Source: Lepturacanthus savala (Eukaryota; Chordata; Actinopteri; Scombriformes; Trichiuridae). Taken from it: a stretch of 64,000 bases of DNA. Position 1 is the stretch's first letter; the number at the start of each line of letters is the position of its first letter. The notes under the pieces were generated by a model. The model was given only the letters and a program-made list of their open reading frames with translations, had not been told where the DNA came from and searched no databases. The stretch covers positions 13,654,892 to 13,718,891 of the forward strand of contig CM060481.1 of assembly GCA_030544235.1 (NCBI GenBank), in the 5' to 3' direction. A program made the translations under genes and the position numbers. Below, one piece after another: positions 15,001 through 24,428 of this stretch.

Positions 15001-18000
15001 ATTAAAAACAGCTTACTGGGACAGAAAAACAAAAGTCTGTTCCCATTTCATACAATTTAACATTCCTCTTGTCAGCTGGTAAGCTGCTCAGCTCCAAGTC
15101 AGGCTTGATAACAACCTGGAATATGTGTACTCTGTGCACTATATTATAGAATATCTTTTCTTTTATAAGTCTATCAGGTTCTGCACTGTGGTGTTTATTG
15201 TGCTCATGTGTTAAATTATTTATCGTCTTGATTGTACTAACCTGAGCTAAGTGAATTTCCCTTTGTGGACAGTAAAGAATCCAACTATCTACAAACTATC
15301 TGTTCACATTAGTAATCACTGCCTCATAAATTTAGACAAGAGAAAAAGGATTTACCTACAAGTCCCTCGCATCCTCCCCCCACCCTCTCGCTCTATGATC
15401 CATCTTGTCATTTTAATGGCATTTTGCTTTGCAAACAAACAGCCAAGGAACACATCAGCGATACATCTGGGGGTTGTAGATTAAACGCTACTCTCCTCTG
15501 CATTATAGATTATTTTACCATCAAAGGTGTTCCAATCAATCATACTCGTACCACGAAAAGATTTGTTAAACTGCCTCTCTGCTCAAGAGCTCTCTGTCAA
15601 TTCCCCTGAAATCTTTTTGTTTTACTGTTCACAGATAGAAACCATGAGCATTCTGGTGTGTTTTGGCAAGGGTACTGTGGAAAGTAAATTATACAATCCT
15701 CATGCATGGTGATGTCTGACGAGCTGTCGCTTACATATAATCAAAAGCAGATGTGTTTACATGCTGCGTTTATCTGCTGCGTCAGTGGCATCGTTCACCT
15801 CGGTGCTTTCGAACCTGGATTTTATTTTGAAATACTGTATCTCCAGTCAAATTCAGGGTTTGGAAGAAAAGAAGACAGAGAAATGCATCTATTGGGGGAT
15901 TGACCAGATTTTATACCATCTCCTCACACTGTTAAAATTTTGGTACCTTCATTCGCAGTATACTCGTATAGTCTTTTGTTGTGTTGACAGTCCGTTATCT
16001 TTTCTTGTCTGTGCAGAATGTTTTGGTTCGATCCTTCAGGCTACGCTCTATGCATCTGCTCCCTGTTAGCTTCAAAACACTTGAGTTAACGACATCCTCT
16101 GTTCTAATGCGATACTGACAAGGGCAACTGCCCATGTCCTTTTATTTGTCATACTTGTCAAAATCTTGTAAATGGAGCACCCCCCTGCAGCGAGTAGTTA
16201 CCGTGTACCCCTCTGTAACTTTAATCTTTAAAAAAAGGTGCCGTTTTGTGGAAAGTGGGGTGTTAATTGCTGTTTTTAATTATAAGAAGTTATCCCTATG
16301 TTTCAGAATACTCAATCCACAGATAAATCCACACAGCCTGAAACTGAGCCTTAAACCAAGCCAACAAGACTTTATAGTCACAACTATACACTCATCGCCC
16401 ACCCCTCATTCACAGCCATGAATTTTGGCACTTGAAACCACAAATACATAATATATATTATTATTATATTAAGGAAATTAAACTGTCAAATAAAACCTAG
16501 GAAAAGTGTAAAATATGGGACCTTTTAAAAAAATTAAAAGACAAACACCAGCACATATATGCATTTTTTTCTCTCTTTATGGCTCTCGCTTGTACATAAA
16601 TTATTATATTAAAACAGTTGATGATGCGTTTATGGAAAGGGGAAACATAAAAACTTAAACGCACATCAGGCCAAGTCATAGTGAGTTTGTGGCGATTTCA
16701 GCTATTTCAAGCAGCTAAACAGTCGTTATGGAAATGCCTGCAGTCTTGAAAGAACAGCAAACAGTAACATGAAAGCAGCTCAAACATGAAACACAGCTGA
16801 TACAGGAACTTGCATTAAAAGCCATGCAAAGGAAAAATATTGGCAGTGTGAAGTAATAAGTCTAAAAAGGCCAGCTTAGTTTATCTACATTACTACTGTC
16901 TACTGTAAGTGGAATTATCAAGCATGCAACAAAAACATTTTTAAACAGGGCAAGCACAGAAAAGGAATACTTGGAACTAATCCGGTGGAAAATTTGACCC
17001 GTCTGTTGTTTGTTATTATGCGGAGTCAAAATATGTTAATTTTAAAAGTTCTGAAAAACATCTGGACATGTCAGACACCGGTAATACATTAAACCCTTCT
17101 GGAGATATGATAGCCAACAACAAGTTTGATTCCCAGGCCGTCTATTTTAACTAATGAGAAATACAACTTATCGCACTATGGAAAATAATGAAATAGCTTC
17201 GCCTTCTTTCCAATTCTTTCATCTGAAAGAAAATTATACTGTGAACATCAAAATATTTTTTCTATGATAGCAATAATAATTCAACTTCAATTATGTCTAA
17301 GTGTTGCTCATTCATCAATGAGAAACACCCATTATCAGTGTATTTTCATGTGAGTTTCAGTGCTGTATTATGGCATTTGAAGGGTGCTGGAAAAGGCAAA
17401 AATGGGCTGTATGTCAGTAAAAACATTATTGCACAACCCAAAGATTCAACCAAAGTTATTTAATATTTTCCTATTCAGGCAGTGAACAGAGTGAAACAGC
17501 AGGCGTGCACCAACACATGCGTGCACACAGTCGCTCGCACACCTGCTTTTCCCATCATGCTCCTGCATGGAGGGCAAGGAGACCGACAGCAGTGGAAACT
17601 CTAGTTGAGTTCAGTCATAGCGGTGTCCTTTTTTTTTTCAGGGAGCGCACCGAGACAAAAGCACAGTGAGAGTAAGAAAAGCTTCTCTAGCCTGCTCTGT
17701 CCCTGCCAGGATGCTGCTGGGTCACTCTGCATACTGTACACTCTGCTCTCCCTCCAGACTGCAGCCTTCATCTCCTTGTCATCCCGCCCCCTCGTTCAGG
17801 ACATTGGCCGCAAGACTTCATTCCAAATCCTCTCTTGCTTACTTTCCTCATTCCCACTTCATGTCTCTTCACGAATCCTGAGGCAAGAAGTGAAACCACA
17901 TCTCTTTTCCACCCACCTGAACTTTTAAATCTTCACACGGATCCAATAACTTGCAGCATTGGACTTAAGTGCTAGGACACATTTTCATTAGCCTTATAAA

Positions 18001-20095
18001 TCACGCTCAGTCGGTCAGTTAATCCAGACTGAACACGGGAGCAAATCCTTCAATAGCCTCTGCATGAACCTGGCCGAGTGGAGTTAAGACGACGGGGCTG
18101 CAGTCCAGACAATGTCAACGATTTCCCGCTCGGTGAAGAAACAGCAGCAGTATTAAGACAAGTGTTGAAGAAATCTATTCAGACTTTTATCTCTAATCTT
18201 TTCCATGAGTCAGACAACATTACGATTGATCGTATCACCGTCAAATTTTAATCAAAACATGGTTCAAAGATTGAGGAGGACTGGCCTTTCCAGAAGAGAG
18301 TGTATGCTGGCAGCAAAGATGGAGACAAGTGTTGCACATATACAGCAACAGGACTCGGACTGTACCACACAGCACTGTGCTGTGGTCTGCATGTTGCTTT
18401 TATTAGCCCACAGTGGCTAACCTTAAACATGAGTTATCCATGACTGGTGTCAGGAAGGGCCTAACAGTCCAAAAAAAAACATCTCTCTCTGAGAAAACAG
18501 ACGAGGTATGTAATAATGAGTAAAATGTAGATATAATTTGTCTACATAACTGTGATATGCAGCTCTGCATGAGAGCTGATCACAGCTGTTCATAGCCCAG
18601 CATGACATAGGGATATAAACTACAGGAAGACAGTGGATTGAGAGAGCAAATCCTTAAATATACATATGCACATAATTATGCATATTTTCTGTTTGATGGT
18701 GTGTTCTAGTTACATGACTCAAGATGTAAGGACCCATGTTATAATACAAATTTAGATGATACACTCCTAAACCAACACAAAAATAACAATTTGTTTGAAA
18801 GTGGAAACAGATTCAAAGGCAGCTCACCTCTGGCTGAATGGCTTTGAACACAGGAGCATCCATGAGTGTAATCTGGCCCTGGAGGAGGGAAACAAGACCT
18901 GTTAGAGCTACTTTGTTCAAATCATTCCACACTGACAAAATATATATTTTTTCAGGTAACAAACATCCGTCTTTGGATGTAAAACCCACAAAAAGCCAGT
19001 TTTACCTTGATAGACTAGGGCAAAATGTTAAATAAAAATGCTTGAAAAGGCAAAAAAAGATTGAGAGTGCCCTCTTGTGGCTAAATCAAGCCAGTCAATG
19101 AATAAATGTCAAAGCATTAAAATCTGATTATAGCCATCAAGAGAGGGAGAAAGCTTTTTTTCTTTTTTGAAAACTTATGGGAAAATCTTGAGCAGCATTA
19201 TACTAATTTGAGAGAAACCTGACTCCTATTGGTTCAGAGGTAAACATGGAAAGTTTGTGAAAAGGCTGCGAGAAAAAATAAAAATCTATCAAAGTATGTT
19301 TGGAAACCGCCAAACATCAATTATTACTGATCCAAACTCTGACCCCATTTATTCTTCTGTCATCTCAGCTCCTCCTGTCTCAAGTCAGCACATCACATTT
19401 GTGCTTACTGCATATTTAATTTCATTCATAGGTTAACCAGACAAACAACAGACCCACACTCTTCACTTACTGCATATTCTTCTGGAGTGACCTTCAGGAC
19501 ATCGAACACAACAGCATCAAAGCTCTTCTTTAGCTCTGAAGAACCCTTATCACTGAGTGACTCTGAGCTGCTGCTCCTCTGGAAAAAGACAAACAGGCAC
19601 ATACAGTTGTATAGTAAAAACACAACAAATGTGATAACAGAGAAACAAGAATAAACAAAAATAAAAACAAGGTCATATGAGCTAGAACGATGAGCCTGAC
19701 AGAAAATTAATCATCAATATTTTGATCATCAATAAATAATTGAGTAATTTTTTAAGAGAAATGGATATGATTGCAGCCTCTTAAATGTGAATAATTTGAT
19801 GAACTAAATATCTAATGGTTATGGACCTGGTCAATTATGATCAAGTCAAAAAAGGACTTTCTTTGAGGATTACCTCACTAGTTGCATCACCAGTGGGGGT
19901 GGCATGAACAGAAAGAGTTGAGACATGTTTTGACGTACATATTTAGCTCAGAAAAACAAAACCAAACGATCATACGCTGAAGCTCTCTGTGTTGACAGAG
20001 GGAGCGGCGACAGGACTGGCGGGTAGGCGTCACCTCACCTCAGAGACTGTTGCAGCAGTGGTGGTGATGATTGATTGGCCATTAGGGAGGTCCAT
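1..20095 (-). CDS. ralgps2: ralgps2: Ral guanine-nucleotide exchange factor, 5' coding part (7 exons, 3' end outside window)
   Basis: RalGPS proteins load GTP onto Ral GTPases through a Cdc25-type RasGEF domain, followed by a PxxP motif and a C-terminal PH domain that targets membranes. Coding exons, 5' to 3' on the minus strand: 20039-20095, 19471-19578, 18828-18878, 9627-9710, 5397-5486, 5203-5295 and 1502-1628. All have GT/AG borders; the first six end in phase 0, and the last ends one base into the next codon. They join without a stop into residues 1-203, the N-terminal segment plus the first part of the RasGEF domain. The serine-rich N-terminus (SSSSESLSDKGSSELKK) is that of the RALGPS2 paralogue as I recall it; RALGPS1 differs there. 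The rest of the GEF domain, the PxxP motif and the PH domain must lie left of base 1. The family is certain; paralogue 2 over 1 is likely. Confidence 0.93.
84..690. repeat. Degenerate dispersed DNA-transposon-like repeat
   Basis: The left end, agggctgtcaaaggtaatat, and the right part, gcaattaatcatgattaaat, resemble a fish repeat family that starts with AGGGCTGTCAA and contains GCGATTAATCGCGATTAA. The copy is badly decayed, so the borders are approximate and the class (hAT-like) is recalled, not shown. Confidence 0.35.
1502..1628 (-). CDS. ralgps2: ralgps2 exon, residues 162-203
   Basis: The exon encodes LLSRKDKATFDRLDFLMSKE, then DNYKRLRDFISS and a block ending CIPYL. It ends one base into the next codon, as expected before the conserved GIYLSDL segment, which lies outside the window. 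The acceptor is gtatag and the donor gtaaca. Confidence 0.93.
2172..2208. repeat. (TG)n-(CG)n alternating purine-pyrimidine microsatellite
   Basis: About 13 TG units run directly into about six GC units without interruption. Such alternating tracts can adopt Z-DNA. Confidence 0.95.
2505..2960. repeat. Dispersed fish repeat, probably LINE-associated
   Basis: The segment starts with atttatatagcaccgtttca and includes gggttgttccaaagtctggg, both typical of a repeat common in teleost genomes. It abuts the LINE fragments to its right and may be their 3' untranslated part. Borders are approximate. Confidence 0.5.
3011..3334 (-). mobile_element. Decayed LINE reverse-transcriptase fragment (L2/CR1-like)
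   Basis: The minus-strand frame contains GIALEWFKSYLTDRTFCVGI and CGVPQG, signatures of the reverse transcriptase of CR1/L2-type retrotransposons. The catalytic box is degraded: FSADVTQVYL stands where FYADDTQIYL is expected. The domain is truncated and has no finger or thumb regions, so it is a dead remnant in a ralgps2 intron. Confidence 0.8.
4489..4743 (-). mobile_element. LINE ORF1 remnant with SGNH-esterase-like signature
   Basis: The minus-strand frame includes LIDLYSAVQTVIVHAGANDV, matching the V-I-H-x-G-x-N-D block of the SGNH-hydrolase-like domain carried by ORF1 of CR1/L2-type LINEs in fish. It lies 1.2 kb upstream of the reverse-transcriptase fragment in the same orientation, so both likely come from one element with an internal deletion. 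The frame breaks directly after the motif. Confidence 0.6.
5203..5295 (-). CDS. ralgps2: ralgps2 exon, residues 131-161
   Basis: The exon encodes KLCDMNNLHAVMAVVSSLQS followed by APIFRLTKTWA, a conserved RasGEF core segment. The acceptor is atgacag and the donor gtgagt; 31 codons, phase 0. Confidence 0.93.
5397..5486 (-). CDS. ralgps2: ralgps2 exon, residues 101-130
   Basis: The exon encodes TSFWVVREILHAQTLKIRAE and then VLSLYIRTAK. The acceptor must be tatctag ending at 5487. A nearer acaag would break the frame, so the first residue is T where mammals have V. The donor is gtacgc; 30 codons. Confidence 0.92.
5487..9626 (-). other. ralgps2 intron
   Basis: This gene-free intron contains a CA microsatellite and otherwise unremarkable sequence. 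Short open frames here show no family resemblance. Confidence 0.7.
6016..6095. repeat. (CA)n microsatellite, interrupted
   Basis: About 20 CA units are followed by imperfect CACAGA/CAGA units. The open frames on both strands here (threonine-histidine or valine-cysteine runs) are artefacts of this repeat. Confidence 0.95.
9627..9710 (-). CDS. ralgps2: ralgps2 exon, residues 73-100
   Basis: The exon encodes ELSSCGWNKKEKHSSAPN and then VVAFTRRFNQ of the RasGEF domain. The acceptor is atgttttcag and the donor gtgaga; 28 codons, phase 0. It lies 9.1 kb downstream of the preceding exon. Confidence 0.93.
9711..18827 (-). other. ralgps2 intron, 9.1 kb
   Basis: I found no coding exon, RNA gene or well-defined mobile element. 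There is a short TA tract near 13771-13786, an A run at 13959-13981 and an AT-rich patch near 16450-16475. Several 60-100 codon frames are present but none resembles a known family. Confidence 0.6.
18828..18878 (-). CDS. ralgps2: ralgps2 exon, residues 56-72 (17 codons)
   Basis: This short exon encodes GQITLMDAPVFKAIQPE, nearly identical to the RALGPS family. The acceptor is cctccag and the donor gtgagc. It is too short to show as an open frame by itself; it was found from the family sequence and its fit to the neighbouring phases. Confidence 0.92.
19471..19578 (-). CDS. ralgps2: ralgps2 exon, residues 20-55
   Basis: The exon encodes the serine-rich linker and FDAVVFDVLKVTPEEYA, the conserved entry to the RasGEF domain. 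Its acceptor is tttttccag and its donor gtaagt. It is exactly 36 codons, phase 0 at both ends. Confidence 0.93.
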
Positions 20096-20169
20096 CGTTC
20101 CCACACCATCTAGCTCTAGCGCAGGAGAGCGGTCATCATCCTCAGCTGCAGCAAAGCCCGCCCGGCCTT
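20039..20169 (-). CDS. ralgps2: ralgps2 exon 2: start codon, residues 1-19, with 5' leader
   Basis: The ATG at 20095-20093 opens MDLPNGQ..., matching the known RALGPS2 start (MDLMNGQ). The exon ends with GAG before gtgagg. The acceptor is ttccag before 20169, and the tandem CAGAAG could shift the start by three bases. Seventy-four leader bases precede the ATG. In the main frame this leader has no stop (…DDDRSPALELDGVGT then M), so an N-terminal extension is possible if an upstream exon supplies the frame. In another frame it holds a small upstream frame, MMTALLR-stop, at 20139-20116. Confidence 0.88.
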
Positions 20170-20840
20170 CTGGAAGACACACACACACACAAAATGTAAG
20201 TAAACATTGGACCACGTTGACCATTATCACCTACATGCAGTACAGAGCAGATCGATCACTGAGCTGGTTGCAGCAGCACCACCTTCTGGCTGAATTAAAT
20301 GGATTTTAGGATTCTCAAGTTCACTCAGGCTACCAACTTGAAAACTGAATTGAATTCACACCAACGCACAACCTGTTATTTACTACACATGAGACAGGAC
20401 GGAACAGAAGGAGCTTGGGATGAGTATCAAGAAGAGATCTTCTGTGAAGGGGATTTGGAGAAAGCAGCGATCAGTAAAAGCCACAACACAACAGCTTACA
20501 CCTGACAGTACGACCTACTTCCACCCACTAACACCCCCAACCAAAGGCCAAACTTACTGCTTAAGATTTGACAAATGAAAAACAGACTACCCCTTTTTCT
20601 TCAGTTAAACGTTTTGCCTGGAATTCACCAGGGATGCCCACAGCCAAGTTCATTCGCATGTGCATTGTTTAATGATTAATTAGGATATTTTAATATTTAT
20701 GCATAATTCTATCTGGCCATGGCTGAAAACACCAGAGGCACAACTCTTTGCCAAAAGCACACTGACACTAATGAAAAATAACAAGCTGCTTGGAATACCA
20801 AAGGCCAGCAAATAGCAATGCTGTGAAACTGACATTGCAG

Positions 20841-20843
<3 letters not shown>

Positions 20844-20892
<49 letters not shown>
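20844..20892. repeat. (TG)n microsatellite
   Basis: This is an uninterrupted run of about 24 TG units. Confidence 0.97.
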
Positions 20893-20893
<1 letters not shown>

Positions 20894-23376
20894 TTTTTTT
20901 GGCTGGCTCAAGGCTCAAGCTGAAATGGCCTGTGCTTTAAGAACCATTAGCAACCTTCCACAGTTGCACTGTGCTGAGCCAAAAACAAACAGCACTACAT
21001 CATGTTACCTTCCCCTCACACTGTTTGACAGCAGTGCATAATTGCACAGGAAGCAATAGCTAGTCTGTGTTTACAGGTCTGTGTCTGTGTGTTTACAGAG
21101 TCATACATCTGTAATTACCTTCCTGCTCCGACTATCTATGCCTTGTCCTTTTATCTCTGGACAGTGATATAAAATATCACTTGGAATCACAGTTTTCACA
21201 CACATGGGCAATCAGCCCAGGATTTTTACAGTTATATTCAATGCTGTAATAAATGTGAACTCAGGCACATTTATACATGCGAGTTCCCCTTCTATTTGAA
21301 AACAACACAACAAACACACAAGCAAATCAACACAACCTACACAACTTGACTCCAGTTTGTTGGATTCCATCTACATTGCTGTACATCTAACAAATTAAGC
21401 AATATTTGCCCCTGAACATTTGATGTCAGCCTGTAATCATGTGCCAAAGGGATTTTTTTTCTAAAAAGGTAGTTATACAACCCTGCAGGCACACATACAT
21501 ACCTGTGCTGTGACCACAATGCAACAAAACAAGCTGTTTATACAGAGACAAGGTCAAACTTACCAGTTGTATGTCAGATGTGCATAGTGCTGGAGGTGAA
21601 GTTAGCCTGTTGTTCAATATTGCAGCTTTTGTTTCTCAAGTCCTGTCTCTGTCTGAAGCTGGCTGCTGCTGTCTGTGTGAAAGTGACAAGAACAAAGGGG
21701 GAAAACACAGGGGAAAAACATGAGGAAAGCCCACACATCCACGAGCGACATGCGTTATCAACCACCAATGGGAGCAGATATTTCAAATGTGTTTTCTCTA
21801 TTCTATGTAAAAGAGGTATTGTTATGTCTCACAGTTTGAGGAAAAAACAAAAACGTTGCCATGTTCCCTTTGGTTGTTGATATTGTTGAGAGAACGTAGT
21901 TGTTCTGTGAAGCTGCACTCGCATCTCATATGACAATCGGTTTCAAGTTTGGAATTCACCTCCAAACTACAAATACATATGCAAATTAACTAATTTTAAA
22001 ACTAATTTTAATGCCATTATTCACGATGAGCAATTCAAACTTGTATGTAAATGATTCAAAATCAGTTAGTAATGACACATATTTTTGCCCATACATGTCG
22101 GACCATGCCAAGTGTCCTGTCAGAATATCAGAATAATTCAACAACTTAAGTTCAGCTGAGATTTTTTTTTTTTAATTTATTGATAGCAAAATGTGACTCA
22201 CGATTTCATGTTTGGGATTCAAATATACTTCAGACTGTTTGCAGCCAACTTCATGCATTGAATGAAATAACCCCACTTGGTCTGTGGCCTCTTGACTACT
22301 TAAAACACTTACAGTAGCCAGTAGGTGTCTCACTACTCTAAGAATTGAAGCCGTGTTGGGCTGTGTGGGACTGTGTCTCCTCTAGACAAATGCTGCATGC
22401 TGGCAGACAATAGTTGGCCTTTAGCCATCAGGTAGGGGCTAAGATCTTCTCATCCGCTCCAGGTTGTTATCATGGTGGATAGAGGTACAAAGCTCAAGAG
22501 CAGAACAAACAGCGGATTAAGACTCCACTAACCAATGTAAACTTTAAACCTTTGCTGACATACACCTCAACATTCTTTTAAAGATCGCATCTGACCAAGA
22601 AAACAGTGACCCAGAGCTTCACTTTGGCTAGGTTTTAACAGCCTGTGGAATAACACATTTTTGAACTAGGAATAGAGAAATATTGTCTCTTTTTACACAA
22701 ACAGCCGACACCTTTCTGTTCCACAGCCCATGCTCACTATAGTCTGTGTCATAGTCACACTGCCTATTGCCTGAGCAGAATAAACATCCCCTGCCGAAAG
22801 CCTGTTGCAGCTTGTCTGAAGTTCTGATGTCACTTTTCTCAGTCTGAGCTGCTTGTCAACCATGGTTCCAACCATCCTGGACCAGCTTGCATCCAGTGTT
22901 ATAGCTCCCCATTACGCCCACACCCCAAGCTATAAAACTTCCACCCCCTCCTTCTGAGTCACTGTATCTCTATCTAATCCTAAGTAACCTGATGTAAGAG
23001 AGACTCCCTTCTCTCTGCTCTTGAAAATATCTGTGCAGCTGCAACGGGGAGCTGAAATGAACCATAGTGAACTTGATGGGAATCACAGGGTAACTCACGA
23101 TACTATCATAATATCGTGGATCTGCGATAATCTAAATATTTTAAGACAATTCATCTCTGAGAGATAACATTCTCTATGAAAAAGAACAATGCCCCTTGAA
23201 GGAAAAAAGCAGTAAATCTGTATTTATTTACTGCATTAAGGTGTTAGGTTTCATAGAACCCAGGGTTTGACTCCAAGCCAAGGGACAAAAAAAAGATATT
23301 AAAGTGTATTGAGGAAGTACTGTGACAAGTCCTCAGGAATTTTTATATGCCCAGCTAAAGGAATATAGTCTGAATT

Positions 23377-23743
23377 GGGCCTGAATGATATAACATTTTA
23401 GATCGAAAGACCTGATTTTAAGCAACGCGATCTTAAGATCATAAAAGCTGCGTTTTATTGAGGTTTTCCAAACCCAGGTTTTATTTTAGTCATCCGATTG
23501 ACACGTGTATGCCGCCTCCCTAGCATCCTGCCAAGATCACCAATCAGGAGCAGCATATTGCACAAGGAGGACAAGTTACATGTTCTGGAGTCCAATTAGT
23601 GTAAACTAGTCTAAAACGGCTTCAGCTGGACTAGAAGTGGAGTCTGGGTTTTTAAACACAAAGAAAATCGGAATTGAAACCAAAATCACAATATCTGCCA
23701 AAAAAATCACAATTAAATTTTTTCTTAAAATTATTCAGCCCTA
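23377..23743. mobile_element. Possible non-autonomous TIR element
   Basis: The left end gggcctgaatgatataa and the right end ttattcagccct form imperfect inverted ends of the GGGCTGAATRAT type, about 365 bases apart, as in several fish miniature elements. I found no clear target-site duplication, so class and borders are tentative. Confidence 0.35.
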
Positions 23744-24320
23744 ATGTGAATAGCGATAAGGAAACACTTGGGATAGTCAGGATGAAAATGTTATGGTCTG
23801 ACCAGGATAATTAAAAAAAAAAAAAGAATAAGAAGAAGAAGACTGGAACTACTCATGTTGGAGTTTGTTTGTCGCCGTTAAAATAAATGTGACTCATTAC
23901 AGTGCGTAGCAGGTGCTGTCGGATTAGGCTGAATCTGATTGGTCTGCGTCTCCCTCCCTCTGCTGCTATTTGACATTCGCATGCTGCCGCTCCAACACTG
24001 ACACACCGATGGCCTAACAGGCCTTGTTACGGAGCGGCACAATGTGAATTAGCAAGTGTTTGTGTGTCGTCATGTACATGCAGGCGTATCTGTGCATGCG
24101 ACACATTCCACATCCTGAACTGGCTCTTTACATTCCTGTCCCCAGTGGCTCTGAAAACAGGTCTCCACTCTGCATGTCCTCGGCCCTCCACAGCTTCTCC
24201 CATCCCTTTCCTCTTCACATCAACCTTATTTCAGAGCACAAATATCCATCTGTTCTGGTTAGTTGGCAACAAGGATATTTTTCAGAACATAAACAAAATG
24301 TGTATATTGCCCATGTAAGA

Positions 24321-24428
24321 ACACGAACACACGAACGGACACACGAACGGGGGGACAAACACGGGGGGACAAACACGGGGGGACAAACACGGGGGGACAA
24401 ACACGGACACAAACACGGACACACACAC
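24321..24428. repeat. G-rich minisatellite (14-base unit) with degenerate flanks
   Basis: Four perfect copies of acggggggacaaac sit at 24347-24402. They are followed by two 12-base variants (acggacac…) and preceded by acgaac units, then grade into an ACAC tract. Each perfect unit carries six consecutive Gs. Confidence 0.95.

Noticed and set aside
17605..17928. 107-codon plus-strand frame ending in …RQEVKPHLFSTHLNF-stop
   Set aside because: The end vaguely resembles a LINE polymerase C-terminus, but the upstream part shows no supporting motif, so I did not annotate an element.
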